A stretch of DNA of 60,133 bases from Komagataeibacter intermedius TF2 (GTDB taxonomy: Bacteria; Pseudomonadota; Alphaproteobacteria; Acetobacterales; Acetobacteraceae). Under the pieces are notes generated by a model that searched no databases, had not been told where the DNA came from, and saw only the letters and a program-made list of their open reading frames with translations. The DNA lies in NCBI RefSeq assembly GCF_000964425.1, contig NZ_BANF01000059.1:1-60133 (forward strand). The letters are read 5' to 3'. The translations under genes and the position numbers were made by a program. Positions 46,778 through 55,912 of this stretch are shown here, in pieces; the first letter of the stretch is position 1, and the number at the start of each line of letters is the position of its first letter.

Positions 46778-47236
46778 ATGATCGATCTGCGTGATCCCTC
46801 CATCCCGGCGGAACGCGTGCGGCAGGCGCTGGGTCTGCACCCCCATCCCGAAGGCGGAAGCTACCGCGAGATATGGCGCGACACCCCGTCCGATGGCCCG
46901 CGTGGCGCGGTATCCACCATCATGTTCCTGCTGGCGGCGGAAGAGCGGTCGCACTGGCACCGGGTTGACGCAGCGGAAATCTGGTGCTGGCAGGGGGGGA
47001 GTCCGCTGATGCTGGAAATCGCCCCGCGTGCCGGCAGCCCGATTGAACGTGTCACCCTTGGCCCGCTGCCCGAACAGGGGCAGGTAATGCAGGCTGTGGT
47101 GCCGGCAGGTGCCTGGCAGGCGGCATCCACTGTTGGGGCATGGAGCCTGATGGGCTGCCAGGTTGCGCCGGCTTTCATATTCAGCAGCTTCGAACTGGCC
47201 CCGCCGGGCTGGTCACCACAGGGAGAGGCAGAATGA
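46778..47236 (+). CDS. DUF985 cupin-fold protein
   Basis: A 152-residue cupin of the DUF985 family. It has the family opening LGLHPHPEGGSYREIWRD, the cupin core IMFLLAAEERSHWHRVDAAE with its histidine-rich metal/ligand site, and EIWCWQGGSPLMLEIA. The structure of this family is known as a cupin, but no reaction is established. ATG 46778 is used; an earlier start at 46709 would run back into repeat copy D. It overlaps the Nudix gene start by 4 bases (ATGA), so both are co-translated. Confidence 0.88.
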   Translation: MIDLRDPSIPAERVRQALGLHPHPEGGSYREIWRDTPSDGPRGAVSTIMFLLAAEERSHWHRVDAAEIWCWQGGSPLMLEIAPRAGSPIERVTLGPLPEQGQVMQAVVPAGAWQAASTVGAWSLMGCQVAPAFIFSSFELAPPGWSPQGEAE

Positions 47237-47862
47237 CATTTCCCAAATGGCTGGTCTGGGCGCGGGACCTGCAGGCACTGGCCCAGAGCGGCCTGACCTA
47301 TGCCGAAAGCCCCTTTGACCGTGAGCGTTATGAGAGCATAAGGCAGATCTCGGCCGAGATGATGGCGGCAGGCAGCCAGGCCGATATGGAGCGGGTGCTG
47401 GACCTGTTCACCCGGCAGGACGGGTACGCCACGCCCAAGATCGCGGTGCGGGCCGCCGTGTTTGATGAACGCCGGCGGATCCTGCTGGTGCGCGAAGTGC
47501 TGGACCATGACCGCTGGACACTGCCCGGTGGCTGGGCGGACGTGAACCTCAGCCCGGTGGAAAACACGGTCAAGGAAGTGCGCGAGGAAAGCGGGTATGA
47601 TGTCCGTGTTACCCGGCTGGCCGCCGTGTGGGACCGCGACCGGCAGGATCACCCGCCCGCGCCGTTTTCATGCTACACGCTGTATTTCATATGCGAACTG
47701 ACCGGCGGGCAGGCGCGGACCAGTGTCGAGACATCCGAAATCGGCTGGTTCGGCCCCGATGAAATCCCTGCGGACCTGTCCCATGGCCGCGTCCTGCCAC
47801 AGCAGATCGCCCGCATGTTCGACCATGTCCGCAACCCTGGGCTGCCGACGGATTTTGACTGA
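47233..47862 (+). CDS. Nudix hydrolase with N-terminal NUDIX_hydro domain
   Basis: A 209-residue protein. Residues about 1-60 (KWLVWARDLQALAQSGLTYA and FDRERYESIRQISAEMMA) match the small helical domain seen before some Nudix domains. The Nudix box reads GGWADVNLSPVENTVKEVRE then ESGYDV, with the GX5EX7REUXEEXGU pattern in place. Relatives act on ADP-ribose or CDP-choline; the substrate here is open. It starts inside the stop of the DUF985 gene and ends 96 bases before htpG. Confidence 0.9.
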   Translation: MTFPKWLVWARDLQALAQSGLTYAESPFDRERYESIRQISAEMMAAGSQADMERVLDLFTRQDGYATPKIAVRAAVFDERRRILLVREVLDHDRWTLPGGWADVNLSPVENTVKEVREESGYDVRVTRLAAVWDRDRQDHPPAPFSCYTLYFICELTGGQARTSVETSEIGWFGPDEIPADLSHGRVLPQQIARMFDHVRNPGLPTDFD

Positions 47863-47958
47863 GCGCTCCCGCACGCAGGCCATTGAAAACGCCGCGAAGA
47901 TTTCCATATTCATTACAAATTGAAACCTGATGGTATTTCACGGACATAAGGACCGGCA

Positions 47959-49845
47959 ATGACGGAACACACAACCACAGCCCAGCCCGAAGCAACGGGC
48001 GAACAGCATGAATTCAGCGCCGAGGTCGGCCGCCTGCTCGACCTTGTGGTGCATGCGCTTTATTCCGAACGCGAGATCTTCCTGCGTGAACTGGTGGCCA
48101 ATGCGGCGGACGCCACCGACAAGCGCCGGTTCGAGGCGCTGACCGATGGCGCGCGTGCGCTGCCCGATGATGCGAAGATCCGCATCAACCCCGACAAGGA
48201 CGCCCGCCTGCTGACCATAAGCGACGATGGCGCGGGGATGAGCAAGGAAGACCTTGCCCGCAACCTTGGCACCATCGCGCGTTCCGGCACCCGCGCCTTT
48301 GGCGAGGAACTGGCCAATGCGAAGCCCGAGGACAAGCCGAGCCTGATCGGACAGTTTGGCGTGGGCTTTTATGCCGCGTTCATGGTGGCGGACCGGGTGG
48401 ACGTGATCTCGCGTCGTGCGGGCAGCGAGGACGCATGGCGCTGGTCCTCCACCGGCAAGGGCAACTACACGATCAGCCCGGCGACCCGTGACAGGGCGGG
48501 CACCGACATTATCCTGCACATCAAGGAAGATGCGAATGACTTCCTTGATTCGTGGCAGCTTGAAACCATCGTGCGGAAATGGGCTGATCACATTTCGTGG
48601 CCGATCACCATCGTCAAGGATGACGGGGAAGAGGCCTCGGCCAACAAGGGCACGGCGCTGTGGCGCAAGCCGCGTGGCGAAATTGATGAAGAACAGCTGA
48701 ACGAGTTCTATCGCCACGTCAGCCATAACTTCGACACGCCATGGGCCACGCTGCACTGGCATGCCGAGGGGATGCTGGAATTCTCGGCCCTGCTGTTCAT
48801 TCCCGGCAGCAAGCCGTTCGAATTTGCCGAACCGGTGCGTGAAAGCCAGATCCGCCTGCATGTCCGCCGCATGTTCATCACCGATGATGCCGGGCTGCTG
48901 CCGCCGTGGCTGCGCTTTGTGACCGGCGTGGTGGATACCGAGGACCTGCCGCTGAACGTCTCGCGCGAAATGCTGCAGGCGACGCCGGTGCTGGCGCGCA
49001 TCCGCAAGGCCGTGACCAACCGCGTGATCTCGGAACTCAAGACCCGCAGCAAGGATGAGGCGGATTTCGAGACGTTCTGGGATAATTTTGGCCCGACCTT
49101 CAAGGAAGGCATCTGGGACGACGCCGAACACCGCACGGAACTGGCCGCCATCGCGCGTTTCAGGTCCAGCACGCAGGACGGCTGGACCACGCTGGATGCG
49201 TATCTGGAGCGCAGGAAGCCCGAGCAGGAAGCCATTTACTACCTGACTGGCGATCGCACGGAAATGCTGCCGTCCTCGCCGCAGCTTGAAGGTTTCCGCG
49301 CCCGCGGGATCGAGGTGCTGCTGCTGTCCGATCCGGTGGATTCCTTCTGGCCCGACCGTCTGGGCGTGTACAAGGATACGCCGCTGCGTAATATCAGCCA
49401 GTTCCATACCGATCTGGAAAAGTTTGGCGCGCCGGAGGAAACGCAGGCTGAAAAGGACGCGCTGGATGTCATCATTCCCGCGCTGAAGGACGCGCTGGGT
49501 GACGCGGTATCGGACGTGAAGGGCACCAACCGCCTGGTCAGCAGCGCCGTGGTGCTGGCGGCCCCCGAATCCGGGCCGGACCTGCAGATGATCCGGCTTA
49601 TGAAGCGCAGCGGCCAGCAGGTGCCCGATACGGCGCCGGTGCTGCAGGTCAACCCCGCGCACCCGCTGATCGCGGACCTTGCGACCCGCGTGAAGAATGG
49701 CGACCCGGTGCAGGATATTGCCCTGACGCTTATGGACATGGCCCGCATCCAGGACGGCGAAAGCCCGAAGGACCCGACCGGCTTTGCCCAGCGCCTGACC
49801 ACGATCCTGACCCGTCTTCCGCTGTCCGACGGTCCGCAGGGCTGA
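47959..49845 (+). CDS. htpG: Chaperone protein HtpG (Hsp90)
   Basis: A 628-residue Hsp90 homologue. The N-terminal GHKL ATPase domain begins with [20 protein letters not shown] and has [40 protein letters not shown] and [18 protein letters not shown]. The middle domain has [19 protein letters not shown]-like and [19 protein letters not shown] segments, and the C-terminal dimer domain follows. It remodels client proteins during heat stress. AAGGA before ATG 47959 supports the start. A strong terminator follows the stop by 30 bases. Confidence 0.97.
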   Translation: MTEHTTTAQPEATGEQHEFSAEVGRLLDLVVHALYSEREIFLRELVANAADATDKRRFEALTDGARALPDDAKIRINPDKDARLLTISDDGAGMSKEDLARNLGTIARSGTRAFGEELANAKPEDKPSLIGQFGVGFYAAFMVADRVDVISRRAGSEDAWRWSSTGKGNYTISPATRDRAGTDIILHIKEDANDFLDSWQLETIVRKWADHISWPITIVKDDGEEASANKGTALWRKPRGEIDEEQLNEFYRHVSHNFDTPWATLHWHAEGMLEFSALLFIPGSKPFEFAEPVRESQIRLHVRRMFITDDAGLLPPWLRFVTGVVDTEDLPLNVSREMLQATPVLARIRKAVTNRVISELKTRSKDEADFETFWDNFGPTFKEGIWDDAEHRTELAAIARFRSSTQDGWTTLDAYLERRKPEQEAIYYLTGDRTEMLPSSPQLEGFRARGIEVLLLSDPVDSFWPDRLGVYKDTPLRNISQFHTDLEKFGAPEETQAEKDALDVIIPALKDALGDAVSDVKGTNRLVSSAVVLAAPESGPDLQMIRLMKRSGQQVPDTAPVLQVNPAHPLIADLATRVKNGDPVQDIALTLMDMARIQDGESPKDPTGFAQRLTTILTRLPLSDGPQG

Positions 49846-49874
49846 TCCCGCGCGATTTTGTCAGACCACTAACT

Positions 49875-49903
49875 GTCCCGCCATGCACGCCGCATGGCGG
49901 GAC
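49875..49903. terminator. Strong hairpin terminator between htpG and methyltransferase
   Basis: GTCCCGCCATGC and GCATGGCGGGAC form a perfect twelve-pair stem with loop ACGCC. A short GGTTTCGTT follows on the plus strand. It lies between two convergent genes and may serve both. Confidence 0.75.
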
Positions 49904-49933
49904 GGTTTCGTTATGGGGACAGCAAACGCGACC

Positions 49934-50776
49934 TTAGTCTTTCGTCTCGTGATTACGGCGCTGCGGGGCGTGTGCGGCATCCGGCTTCATGGCCACAAGG
50001 ATCAGCATGGGGGGCCGCCGCACGGTGTCTTCCAGGTCTGGACGTTCGCGTAACCGCTCGGCGGTGGGTTGCGGTTCGGCCAGATGCCGGAGCTGAAAGC
50101 CCGCATCCAGCACGGTGTTGACGTAGGTTTCCATCGTGCGGTGGTATTTTATGACCCCGTCGACAAACCATGACGTACTGCGCGCGCCCTGCTGCTGATA
50201 GTGGTCGAGTGGCCAGTGCAGCCTGTGGCCGTCCGCATCGTGTATCCAGCCTGTGGGGTTGGCGGTGCAGACGGGGTGCTCCACTGAAAAGACAAGCAGC
50301 CCGCCGGGCCTGAGGCTGTCGAACACGCGGCGGACCACGGTCGCGTAATCCGCGATGTAATGCAGGGCGAGGGACGACACCACGAGGTCGAATGCCGCTG
50401 GCTGCACCGCACGGTCCTCGATGGACCCGTGGACATAGGTGATGGCCGCATCGTGCGTCAGTGCCCGTGCGGCTTCGATCATTTTCAGCGATACATCCAG
50501 CGCGGTGACCGTGGCCGCACCCTGTTCGCGGGCATAACGGGCGAAATCCCCGAACCCGCATCCAAGGTCGAGTACGGCCCTGCCATGCAGGTCGGGCAGC
50601 AGGGCGCGTATCGCCGGGATTTCCAGCGCACCGTTCAGTCCCGTGTCCTTTTCACGCAGGGTGCGGTACCCCTCAAAAAAACGCGGATTGTCATAAATGT
50701 TCTGGGGGGACGGCCTCGCCGTGTCTTTTGCCTCGCCCGGTGGCGTGGAATCATGGTAATCGGGTGCTGATGTCAT
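49934..50776 (-). CDS. FMN-riboswitch-controlled class I SAM-dependent methyltransferase
   Basis: A 280-residue Rossmann-fold methyltransferase. Motif I is VLDLGCGFGDFARYAREQGA, the ribose-binding acidic residue lies in VTALDVSLKMIEAARA, and motif IV/post-I text is FDLVVSSLALHYIADYATVV with a following RPGGLLVFSVEHPVCTA. The substrate is unknown; general small-molecule members share these motifs. It is the only gene after the FMN aptamer at 50861-51000. AAGGGAG lies nine bases before ATG 50776 and is partly inside a hairpin (50789-50816). This context suggests a flavin-linked role, which is inference. Nothing else is downstream before htpG. Confidence 0.85.
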   Translation of the reverse strand: MTSAPDYHDSTPPGEAKDTARPSPQNIYDNPRFFEGYRTLREKDTGLNGALEIPAIRALLPDLHGRAVLDLGCGFGDFARYAREQGAATVTALDVSLKMIEAARALTHDAAITYVHGSIEDRAVQPAAFDLVVSSLALHYIADYATVVRRVFDSLRPGGLLVFSVEHPVCTANPTGWIHDADGHRLHWPLDHYQQQGARSTSWFVDGVIKYHRTMETYVNTVLDAGFQLRHLAEPQPTAERLRERPDLEDTVRRPPMLILVAMKPDAAHAPQRRNHETKD

Positions 50777-50785
50777 GATGGATGT

Positions 50786-50816
50786 CTCCCTTGGTGGACC
50801 CGGTGGTCATCCAAGG
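50786..50816 (-). promoter_or_regulatory. Ribosome-binding-site sequestering hairpin
   Basis: On the minus strand CCTTGG (50816-50811) pairs with CCAAGG (50794-50789), and GACC (50808-50805) with GGTC (50800-50797), around a four-base loop with a 2x2 internal mismatch. The Shine-Dalgarno AAGGGAG (50792-50786) is partly in the 3' arm, so folding should block translation. Confidence 0.6.
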
Positions 50817-50860
50817 CGATCACGGGCGGGCACCGACCCGCATGGGCCGTGCAGCCGCCA

Positions 50861-51000
50861 GTTCTCTTTTATCCGGACTGTCACCGTCGGCCCTGGCATT
50901 GCACCAGATCTGCTTGACCCCGGCCCGAAGGCCGGGCGCTCGCGGGCTTCAGGCGGTTGCCTGTTACCGCCGGTAGGGACTTTCACCCCGCCCTGAGAAC
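50861..51000 (-). ncRNA. FMN riboswitch (RFN element)
   Basis: Read on the minus strand from 51000 to 50861, the 140 bases contain all conserved RFN blocks in order: GGCGGGGTGAAAGTCCC, ACCGGCGGT, AGCCCGCGAGCG, a variable CCCGGCC-TTCG-GGCCGGG stem, CAGATCTGGTGCAATGCCAG, GGCCGACGGT and AGTCCGGAT. The closing stem GTTCTC (51000-50995) pairs with GAGAAC (50866-50861). Binding of FMN to this aptamer normally represses the downstream gene. The downstream gene here is the methyltransferase, not a rib gene. Confidence 0.97.
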
Positions 51001-51010
51001 ACAGGCGGTC

Positions 51011-51040
51011 AGGATAAAGGCGGGGCCGTATCCGGCGCAA
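51011..51040 (-). promoter_or_regulatory. Candidate promoter of the riboswitch transcript
   Basis: On the minus strand TTGCGC (51040-51035) and TATCCT (51016-51011) are 18 bases apart, and the predicted start near 51004 falls just before the aptamer. Matches to consensus are moderate. Confidence 0.35.
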
Positions 51041-51213
51041 GCCTGTGGAACCGTCCGTGATCCGGTTGTATGATGGAAGACGACCGCAGGACCGGCGGCC
51101 TGCCGGTGTAAAAAAGTGATGTATCGGGGGCAGGGGCTTGAATAACGGCCTGCTGAATGTTTCCCTACGCCCCCTTTTGTGTGTTCTGGTTTTTGGATGG
51201 CGGCAAGTATTAT

Positions 51214-52305
51214 ATGAAAATTGATAACGTCTCTTATCGCAGCGTATGGGTGGATGCGGATGATGGGTGGTCGGTCCATATCTTTGACCAGACCCGTCTG
51301 CCCTGGTCGCTTGATATCCTGCGCCTGACTGAACGCGACCAGGTGGCGCACGCCATCCGCAGCATGCAGGTGCGTGGCGCGCCGCTGATCGGTGCGGTCG
51401 CGGCCTATGGTCTGGCGCTGGCACTGCGGTGCGATAGCAGTGACGCCGCCATGGAACGTGATGCGGCGCTGCTTGCGGCCACCCGGCCCACGGCGGTCAA
51501 CCTGGCCTGGGCGATCCGGCGCATGCTGACGCGCCTGCGCCTGACCGTGCCCGCGGACCGTGTGGCGGCGGCATATGACGAAGCCGGGCGCATCTGTGAT
51601 GAAGACGTGATCCAGAATGAAGCCATCGGACGGCAGGGCCTTGAACTGATCGAGGAGATCGCAGGCCGCCGTCCCGGTCCGGTCAACATCATGACCCACT
51701 GCAACGCGGGCTGGATCGCAACCGTGGACTGGGGCACCGCGCTTGCGCCAATCTACATGGCGCATGACCGTGGCATTGACGTGCATGTGTGGGTGGATGA
51801 AACGCGCCCGCGCAATCAGGGCGCATCGCTGACGGCATGGGAACTGGGCCGCCACGGGGTGAAGCATACCGTCATTGCCGATAATGCCGGTGGCCACCTG
51901 ATGCAGCATGGCCAGGTGGACATGGTGATCGTGGGCACTGACCGCGTGACCCGTACGGGCGACGTGGCGAACAAGATCGGCACGTATCTCAAGGCGCTGG
52001 CGGCGCATGACAATGGCGTGCCCTTCTGGGTGGCGCTGCCGTCCACCACCATTGACTGGTCCATTAGCGATGGTGTGAAGGAAATCCCCATCGAGGAACG
52101 CAGCGGCCGCGAAGTCACCCACATTCAGGGGCGTGATGAAGGCGGCGCCGTGACGGCGGTGCAGCTTGTGCCCGATGGCAGCACTGCCGCCAATCCGGCG
52201 TTTGACGTCACGCCTGCGCGGCTTGTGACCGGGCTGATTACCGAACGTGGCCGCTGCCCCGCCACGGCGGACGGATTGTGCGACCTGTTCCCCGAATACG
52301 TGTAG
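51214..52305 (+). CDS. mtnA: S-methyl-5-thioribose-1-phosphate isomerase
   Basis: A 363-residue methionine-salvage enzyme that isomerises methylthioribose 1-phosphate to the ribulose form. Family markers are AIRSMQVRGAPLIGAVAAYG, the catalytic-cysteine region NIMTHCNAGWIATVDWGTAL, DRGIDVHVWVDETRPRNQGA and VDMVIVGTDRVTRTGDVANK with the catalytic aspartate. The protein shares its fold with eIF2B. ATG 51214 gives the usual length; a start at 51157 would add an unrelated hydrophobic tail. No other mtn gene is adjacent. It is divergent from the riboswitch transcript. Confidence 0.93.
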   Translation: MKIDNVSYRSVWVDADDGWSVHIFDQTRLPWSLDILRLTERDQVAHAIRSMQVRGAPLIGAVAAYGLALALRCDSSDAAMERDAALLAATRPTAVNLAWAIRRMLTRLRLTVPADRVAAAYDEAGRICDEDVIQNEAIGRQGLELIEEIAGRRPGPVNIMTHCNAGWIATVDWGTALAPIYMAHDRGIDVHVWVDETRPRNQGASLTAWELGRHGVKHTVIADNAGGHLMQHGQVDMVIVGTDRVTRTGDVANKIGTYLKALAAHDNGVPFWVALPSTTIDWSISDGVKEIPIEERSGREVTHIQGRDEGGAVTAVQLVPDGSTAANPAFDVTPARLVTGLITERGRCPATADGLCDLFPEYV

Positions 52306-52440
52306 GCTGCGGCCCCGCAGGCCGGGGCTGTTCACCTATAACCTTGACAGGCGCGGGCGGGATTGGCTTTGTCGCGCCTGCAACCGGGTGTGGCCCCTTC
52401 AGGCGCATCCCCCAAAATTTGGTAGAATCAGGACAAGATC

Positions 52441-54237
52441 ATGCATCCCTATCGTACCCATAGCTGTGCGGCCCTGCGGGCAGCCGACGCCGGGCAGACG
52501 GCCCGCCTTTCCGGATGGGTACACTCCAAGCGCGATCATGGCGGCCTGCTGTTCATCGACCTGCGTGACCATTTCGGCATGACGCAGATCGTGATCCCCG
52601 CAGGCTCCCCCGTGCTGGAAACGGCGGAACGCGTGCGCGTGGAAAGCGTGCTGACAGTTACGGGCGAAGTCGTGCTGCGTGATGGCGCGACCAAGAACCC
52701 GAACCTGCCCACCGGTGAAATCGAACTGCGCGCGCGTGAGATCGCGGTCCAGTCCAGCGCCGACGTGCTGCCGCTGCAGGTGGCGGGTAATGAACATTAC
52801 CCCGAGGACCTGCGCCTGACCTACCGCTACATCGACCTGCGGCGTGAAAAGGTGCATCGCAACATCATGCTGCGCGCGCAGGTGATCGCCAGCCTGCGCA
52901 GGCGGATGACGGATATGGGCTTCGTGGAATTCCAGACCCCGATCCTGACCGCGTCCTCGCCCGAGGGCGCGCGCGACTTCCTCGTGCCCGCGCGTATGCA
53001 CCCCGGCAAGTTCTATGCCCTGCCGCAGGCCCCGCAGCAGTTCAAGCAGCTGGCGATGGTGGCGGGCTTTGACCGCTATTTCCAGATCGCACCGTGCTTC
53101 CGTGACGAAGCCGCCCGTGCGGACCGTTCCCCCGGTGAGTTCTATCAGCTTGATTTCGAAATGGCGTTCGCGACGCAGGAAGACGTGTTCGCAACCCTTG
53201 AGCCGGTGATGGAAGGCGTGTTCCGCGAATTCGGCGGTGGCCGCATTGTCAGCGAAGGGCCGTTCGAGCGGATTCCCTACGCCACCGCCATGGAAGTCTA
53301 TGGCAGCGACAAGCCCGACCTGCGCAACCCGCTGAAGCTGTCGGACGTGACCGAAGCCTTCGCCGGTTCCGGCTTTGGCCTGTTTGCGCGTATCGCAGCC
53401 GACGGCGGCCAGATCCGCGCCATTCCCGCCCCCGGCGCGGGCGACCGCCCGCGTGCGTTCTTTGACAAGCTGAACAGCTGGGCGCGCGAATCCGGTGCCG
53501 GTGGCCTGGGCTACATCATCTTCGCCGAAGAAGGCGGCAAGGGCCCGATCGCCAAGAACCTCGAAGCCGACCGGATCGAGGCCATCCGCGCCAGGACCGG
53601 GCTGAAGGCGGGTGACGCCGTGTTCTTCGTGGCTGGCAAGGGCGATGAAATGGTCAAGTTCTCGGGCGCCGTGCGCACGCGCGTTGCGACCGAACTGGAC
53701 CTGATCGAACAGAACGCCTTCCGCTTCTGCTGGATCACGGATTTCCCGATGTACGAGCGTAACGAGGAAACGGGCGAGATCGATTTCTCCCACAACCCGT
53801 TCTCCATGCCGCAGGGTGGCATGGATGCGCTGCAGAACCAGGACCCGCTGACCATCAAGGCCTTCCAGTACGATATCGTGTGTAACGGGATCGAACTGTC
53901 CTCGGGCGCGATCCGTAACCACCAGCCCGACGTGATGATCCGCGCTTTCGAGATCGCGGGCTATCCGGCAAGCGAGGTCGAGGCCCGGTTTGGCGGCATG
54001 CTCAACGCCTTCCGTTATGGCGCGCCGCCGCATGGCGGTTCGGCGCCGGGCGTGGACCGTATCGTGATGCTGCTGGCTGATGAGCCGAACATCCGTGAAG
54101 TGATTCTGTTCCCGCTCAACCAGCAGGGCGAGGATCTGATGATGGGCGCGCCTGCCCCGGTCGAGCCGCAGCGGCTGAAGGAACTCTCCCTTGCCCTCGA
54201 CCTGCCGCGTCCCAAGCCCGGTCAGGCCAGGAACTGA
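52441..54237 (+). CDS. aspS: Aspartyl-tRNA synthetase (probably also charging tRNA-Asn)
   Basis: A 598-residue class II synthetase of bacterial type. An N-terminal OB-fold anticodon domain ([20 protein letters not shown]) is followed by motif 1, [20 protein letters not shown]; motif 2, [20 protein letters not shown]; the GAD insertion domain in the middle; and motif 3, [16 protein letters not shown]. Most alphaproteobacterial enzymes are non-discriminating, with GatCAB finishing Asn-tRNA; whether that holds here cannot be seen. AGGACAAG before ATG 52441 supports the start. Confidence 0.96.
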   Translation: MHPYRTHSCAALRAADAGQTARLSGWVHSKRDHGGLLFIDLRDHFGMTQIVIPAGSPVLETAERVRVESVLTVTGEVVLRDGATKNPNLPTGEIELRAREIAVQSSADVLPLQVAGNEHYPEDLRLTYRYIDLRREKVHRNIMLRAQVIASLRRRMTDMGFVEFQTPILTASSPEGARDFLVPARMHPGKFYALPQAPQQFKQLAMVAGFDRYFQIAPCFRDEAARADRSPGEFYQLDFEMAFATQEDVFATLEPVMEGVFREFGGGRIVSEGPFERIPYATAMEVYGSDKPDLRNPLKLSDVTEAFAGSGFGLFARIAADGGQIRAIPAPGAGDRPRAFFDKLNSWARESGAGGLGYIIFAEEGGKGPIAKNLEADRIEAIRARTGLKAGDAVFFVAGKGDEMVKFSGAVRTRVATELDLIEQNAFRFCWITDFPMYERNEETGEIDFSHNPFSMPQGGMDALQNQDPLTIKAFQYDIVCNGIELSSGAIRNHQPDVMIRAFEIAGYPASEVEARFGGMLNAFRYGAPPHGGSAPGVDRIVMLLADEPNIREVILFPLNQQGEDLMMGAPAPVEPQRLKELSLALDLPRPKPGQARN

Positions 54238-54246
54238 GCCTGCGGC

Positions 54247-55152
54247 ATGCCGACCGATGCACCTGCCGCCCCGATATCGCGTGCCGTGCAGCACGGGGTG
54301 CCAGTGGGGCGGTGCGTGATGGTGGGCATGACGCTGGCATGCCTGTGGCGCAGCATGCCGGTGCAGGCTGCCCCGGTCATGGCCGCCCATCGTGCGGTGT
54401 ATGACCTGACGCTGGTGTCGGTCAGTGGCGGCGACGTTGTCACTGCGGAGGGCAGGCTGACCTTCGTCCTGTCCGACATGTGTTCGGAATGGTCCTCGCA
54501 GCAGCAACTGCACCTGCGCACCGTGGGGCGTGACGGGGCGGAATCGGTCAGTGATTCGGATTATGCCGTGCTGGAGGAAAAGGACGGCTCATCCCTCGTA
54601 TTCCGTGCCGACCAGACGGAAAATGGACAGCCCGCCCCCCGTATCGCGGGGGAGGCCCATATGCACCCCACCGGCGGAAAGGTGCATTATACCGCCCCCG
54701 TGGCCCATGACGTGACGCTGCCTGCCGGGACGCTGTTTCCTGTGGCGCATACGGCGGCAATCATTCAGGCGGGACAGGACGGACGGGGACAGATCGCGCC
54801 CTTCCTGTTTGACGGCACGGTGGATACCGGTGCGCTGGGGACCTATGTGCTGCTGCTGGGGCGCGATACGCAGCCGGTGGCGGGTACGTTCCCAGTCCTT
54901 GCCACGCTTGCGGCGCAGCGGGTGCATGTCGCCTATTACAACACCACCACCCGCGACATGACCCCGGTGTTCGAGACGGGCGTGCGCTATTTCACCAATG
55001 GCGTGGCCGACCAGGTCGATATGGATTTCGGGCAGTTCCGCATGTCGGGCACATTGCGCGAATTCCGCCTGCTACCGGTGCCCGACCACTGCCCGGTGCC
55101 CGGTGGGGCACCGGGGCATGGTGGTGTCAGCCCGTCGCATCCGCCAGCGTAA
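54247..55152 (+). CDS. EipB/DUF1849-family periplasmic protein
   Basis: A 301-residue protein that resembles the alphaproteobacterial EipB (DUF1849) family: AAHRAVYDLTLVSVSGGDVV, a cysteine in VLSDMCSEWSSQQQLHLRT, DSDYAVLEEKDGSSLVFRAD, and a second cysteine near the C-terminus (PDHCPVPGG). The cysteines form a disulphide in Brucella EipB, which supports envelope integrity. The N-terminus has a hydrophobic signal (MTLACLWRSMPVQA). It might start at 54247 or 54319. Its end overlaps the convergent xthA gene by 26 bases. It is 9 bases after aspS. Confidence 0.82.
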   Translation: MPTDAPAAPISRAVQHGVPVGRCVMVGMTLACLWRSMPVQAAPVMAAHRAVYDLTLVSVSGGDVVTAEGRLTFVLSDMCSEWSSQQQLHLRTVGRDGAESVSDSDYAVLEEKDGSSLVFRADQTENGQPAPRIAGEAHMHPTGGKVHYTAPVAHDVTLPAGTLFPVAHTAAIIQAGQDGRGQIAPFLFDGTVDTGALGTYVLLLGRDTQPVAGTFPVLATLAAQRVHVAYYNTTTRDMTPVFETGVRYFTNGVADQVDMDFGQFRMSGTLREFRLLPVPDHCPVPGGAPGHGGVSPSHPPA

Positions 55153-55912
55153 CCGCCAGCGGCACATGGTCGGATGGCTGTGGTCTGCCCCGTTCGTCAC
55201 GGGCGGGCAACGCTGTCAGCAGCCGCTCGGCCACGCGGGGGGACAGCAGGGCATGGTCAATGCGCAGCCCGCTGTCACGCTGCCATGCCGCCGCCTGATA
55301 GTCCCAGAATGTATAGAACCGTCCCACCGGGTGCAGCGCGCGCAGGGCATCGGTCAGCCCCAGCCAGAGCAGGCGGCGGAAGGCGGCGCGGCTCTGCGGG
55401 CGGACCAGGGCGTCATCGGGGGACAGTGCGCCGGGGGCATGGTCCTCATCGGTGGGGCAGACGTTGTAATCGCCCAGCAGGATAAAATCCTGCCCGGCCT
55501 GCAGCATGCCATGCGCATGAAGTGCCAGCGCCTCCATGAACGCCAGTTTGGAGTCGTAGCCCGTACTGCCGCCGGAATTGCCGTTGGGCAGGTACAGGTT
55601 GCCAAACACCAGCCCGCAGCTGCGGATTTCCACATAGCGCGCCTGCGCCGGGTCGGTTTCCCAGCCGGGCAGGGCGGTGTGCGTGACGTCGTGCGGGTGG
55701 CGGGTCAGGATGGCGACGCCGTTATAGCTTTTCTGTCCCACCACAATGCTGTCGTAGCCCGCCGCTTTGAAAACATCGACGGGGAAGATCTCGGTAGCGC
55801 ACTTGATTTCCTGCAGCGCCAGCACGTCGGGCTGCTCGCGTGCCAGATAGTCCAGCACATGATCCTGACGCTGGCGGATGGAATTGACGTTCCAGGTCGC
55901 GAATTTCATCAT
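55127..55912 (-). CDS. xthA: Exodeoxyribonuclease III
   Basis: About 261 residues of the AP endonuclease/exonuclease III family. MKFATWNVNSIRQRQDHVLD and DVLALQEIKCATEIFP hold the metal-binding Asn and Glu; GYDSIVVGQKSYNGVAILTR, RYVEIRSCGLVFGNLYLPNG, LLGDYNVCPTDEDHA and the C-terminal SDHVPLAVTL with the catalytic Asp-His complete the active site. It cleaves abasic sites in base excision repair. The start is at one of two adjacent ATGs (55912 or 55909) overlapping the erpA stop. It is coupled to erpA and convergent with the EipB gene. Confidence 0.94.
   Translation of the reverse strand: MMKFATWNVNSIRQRQDHVLDYLAREQPDVLALQEIKCATEIFPVDVFKAAGYDSIVVGQKSYNGVAILTRHPHDVTHTALPGWETDPAQARYVEIRSCGLVFGNLYLPNGNSGGSTGYDSKLAFMEALALHAHGMLQAGQDFILLGDYNVCPTDEDHAPGALSPDDALVRPQSRAAFRRLLWLGLTDALRALHPVGRFYTFWDYQAAAWQRDSGLRIDHALLSPRVAERLLTALPARDERGRPQPSDHVPLAVTLADATG

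Noticed and set aside
47910-47958. Possible sigma-32 promoter before htpG (TTGAAAC near 47920)
   Set aside because: The -10 region does not resemble the CCCCAT-type consensus at the proper distance.
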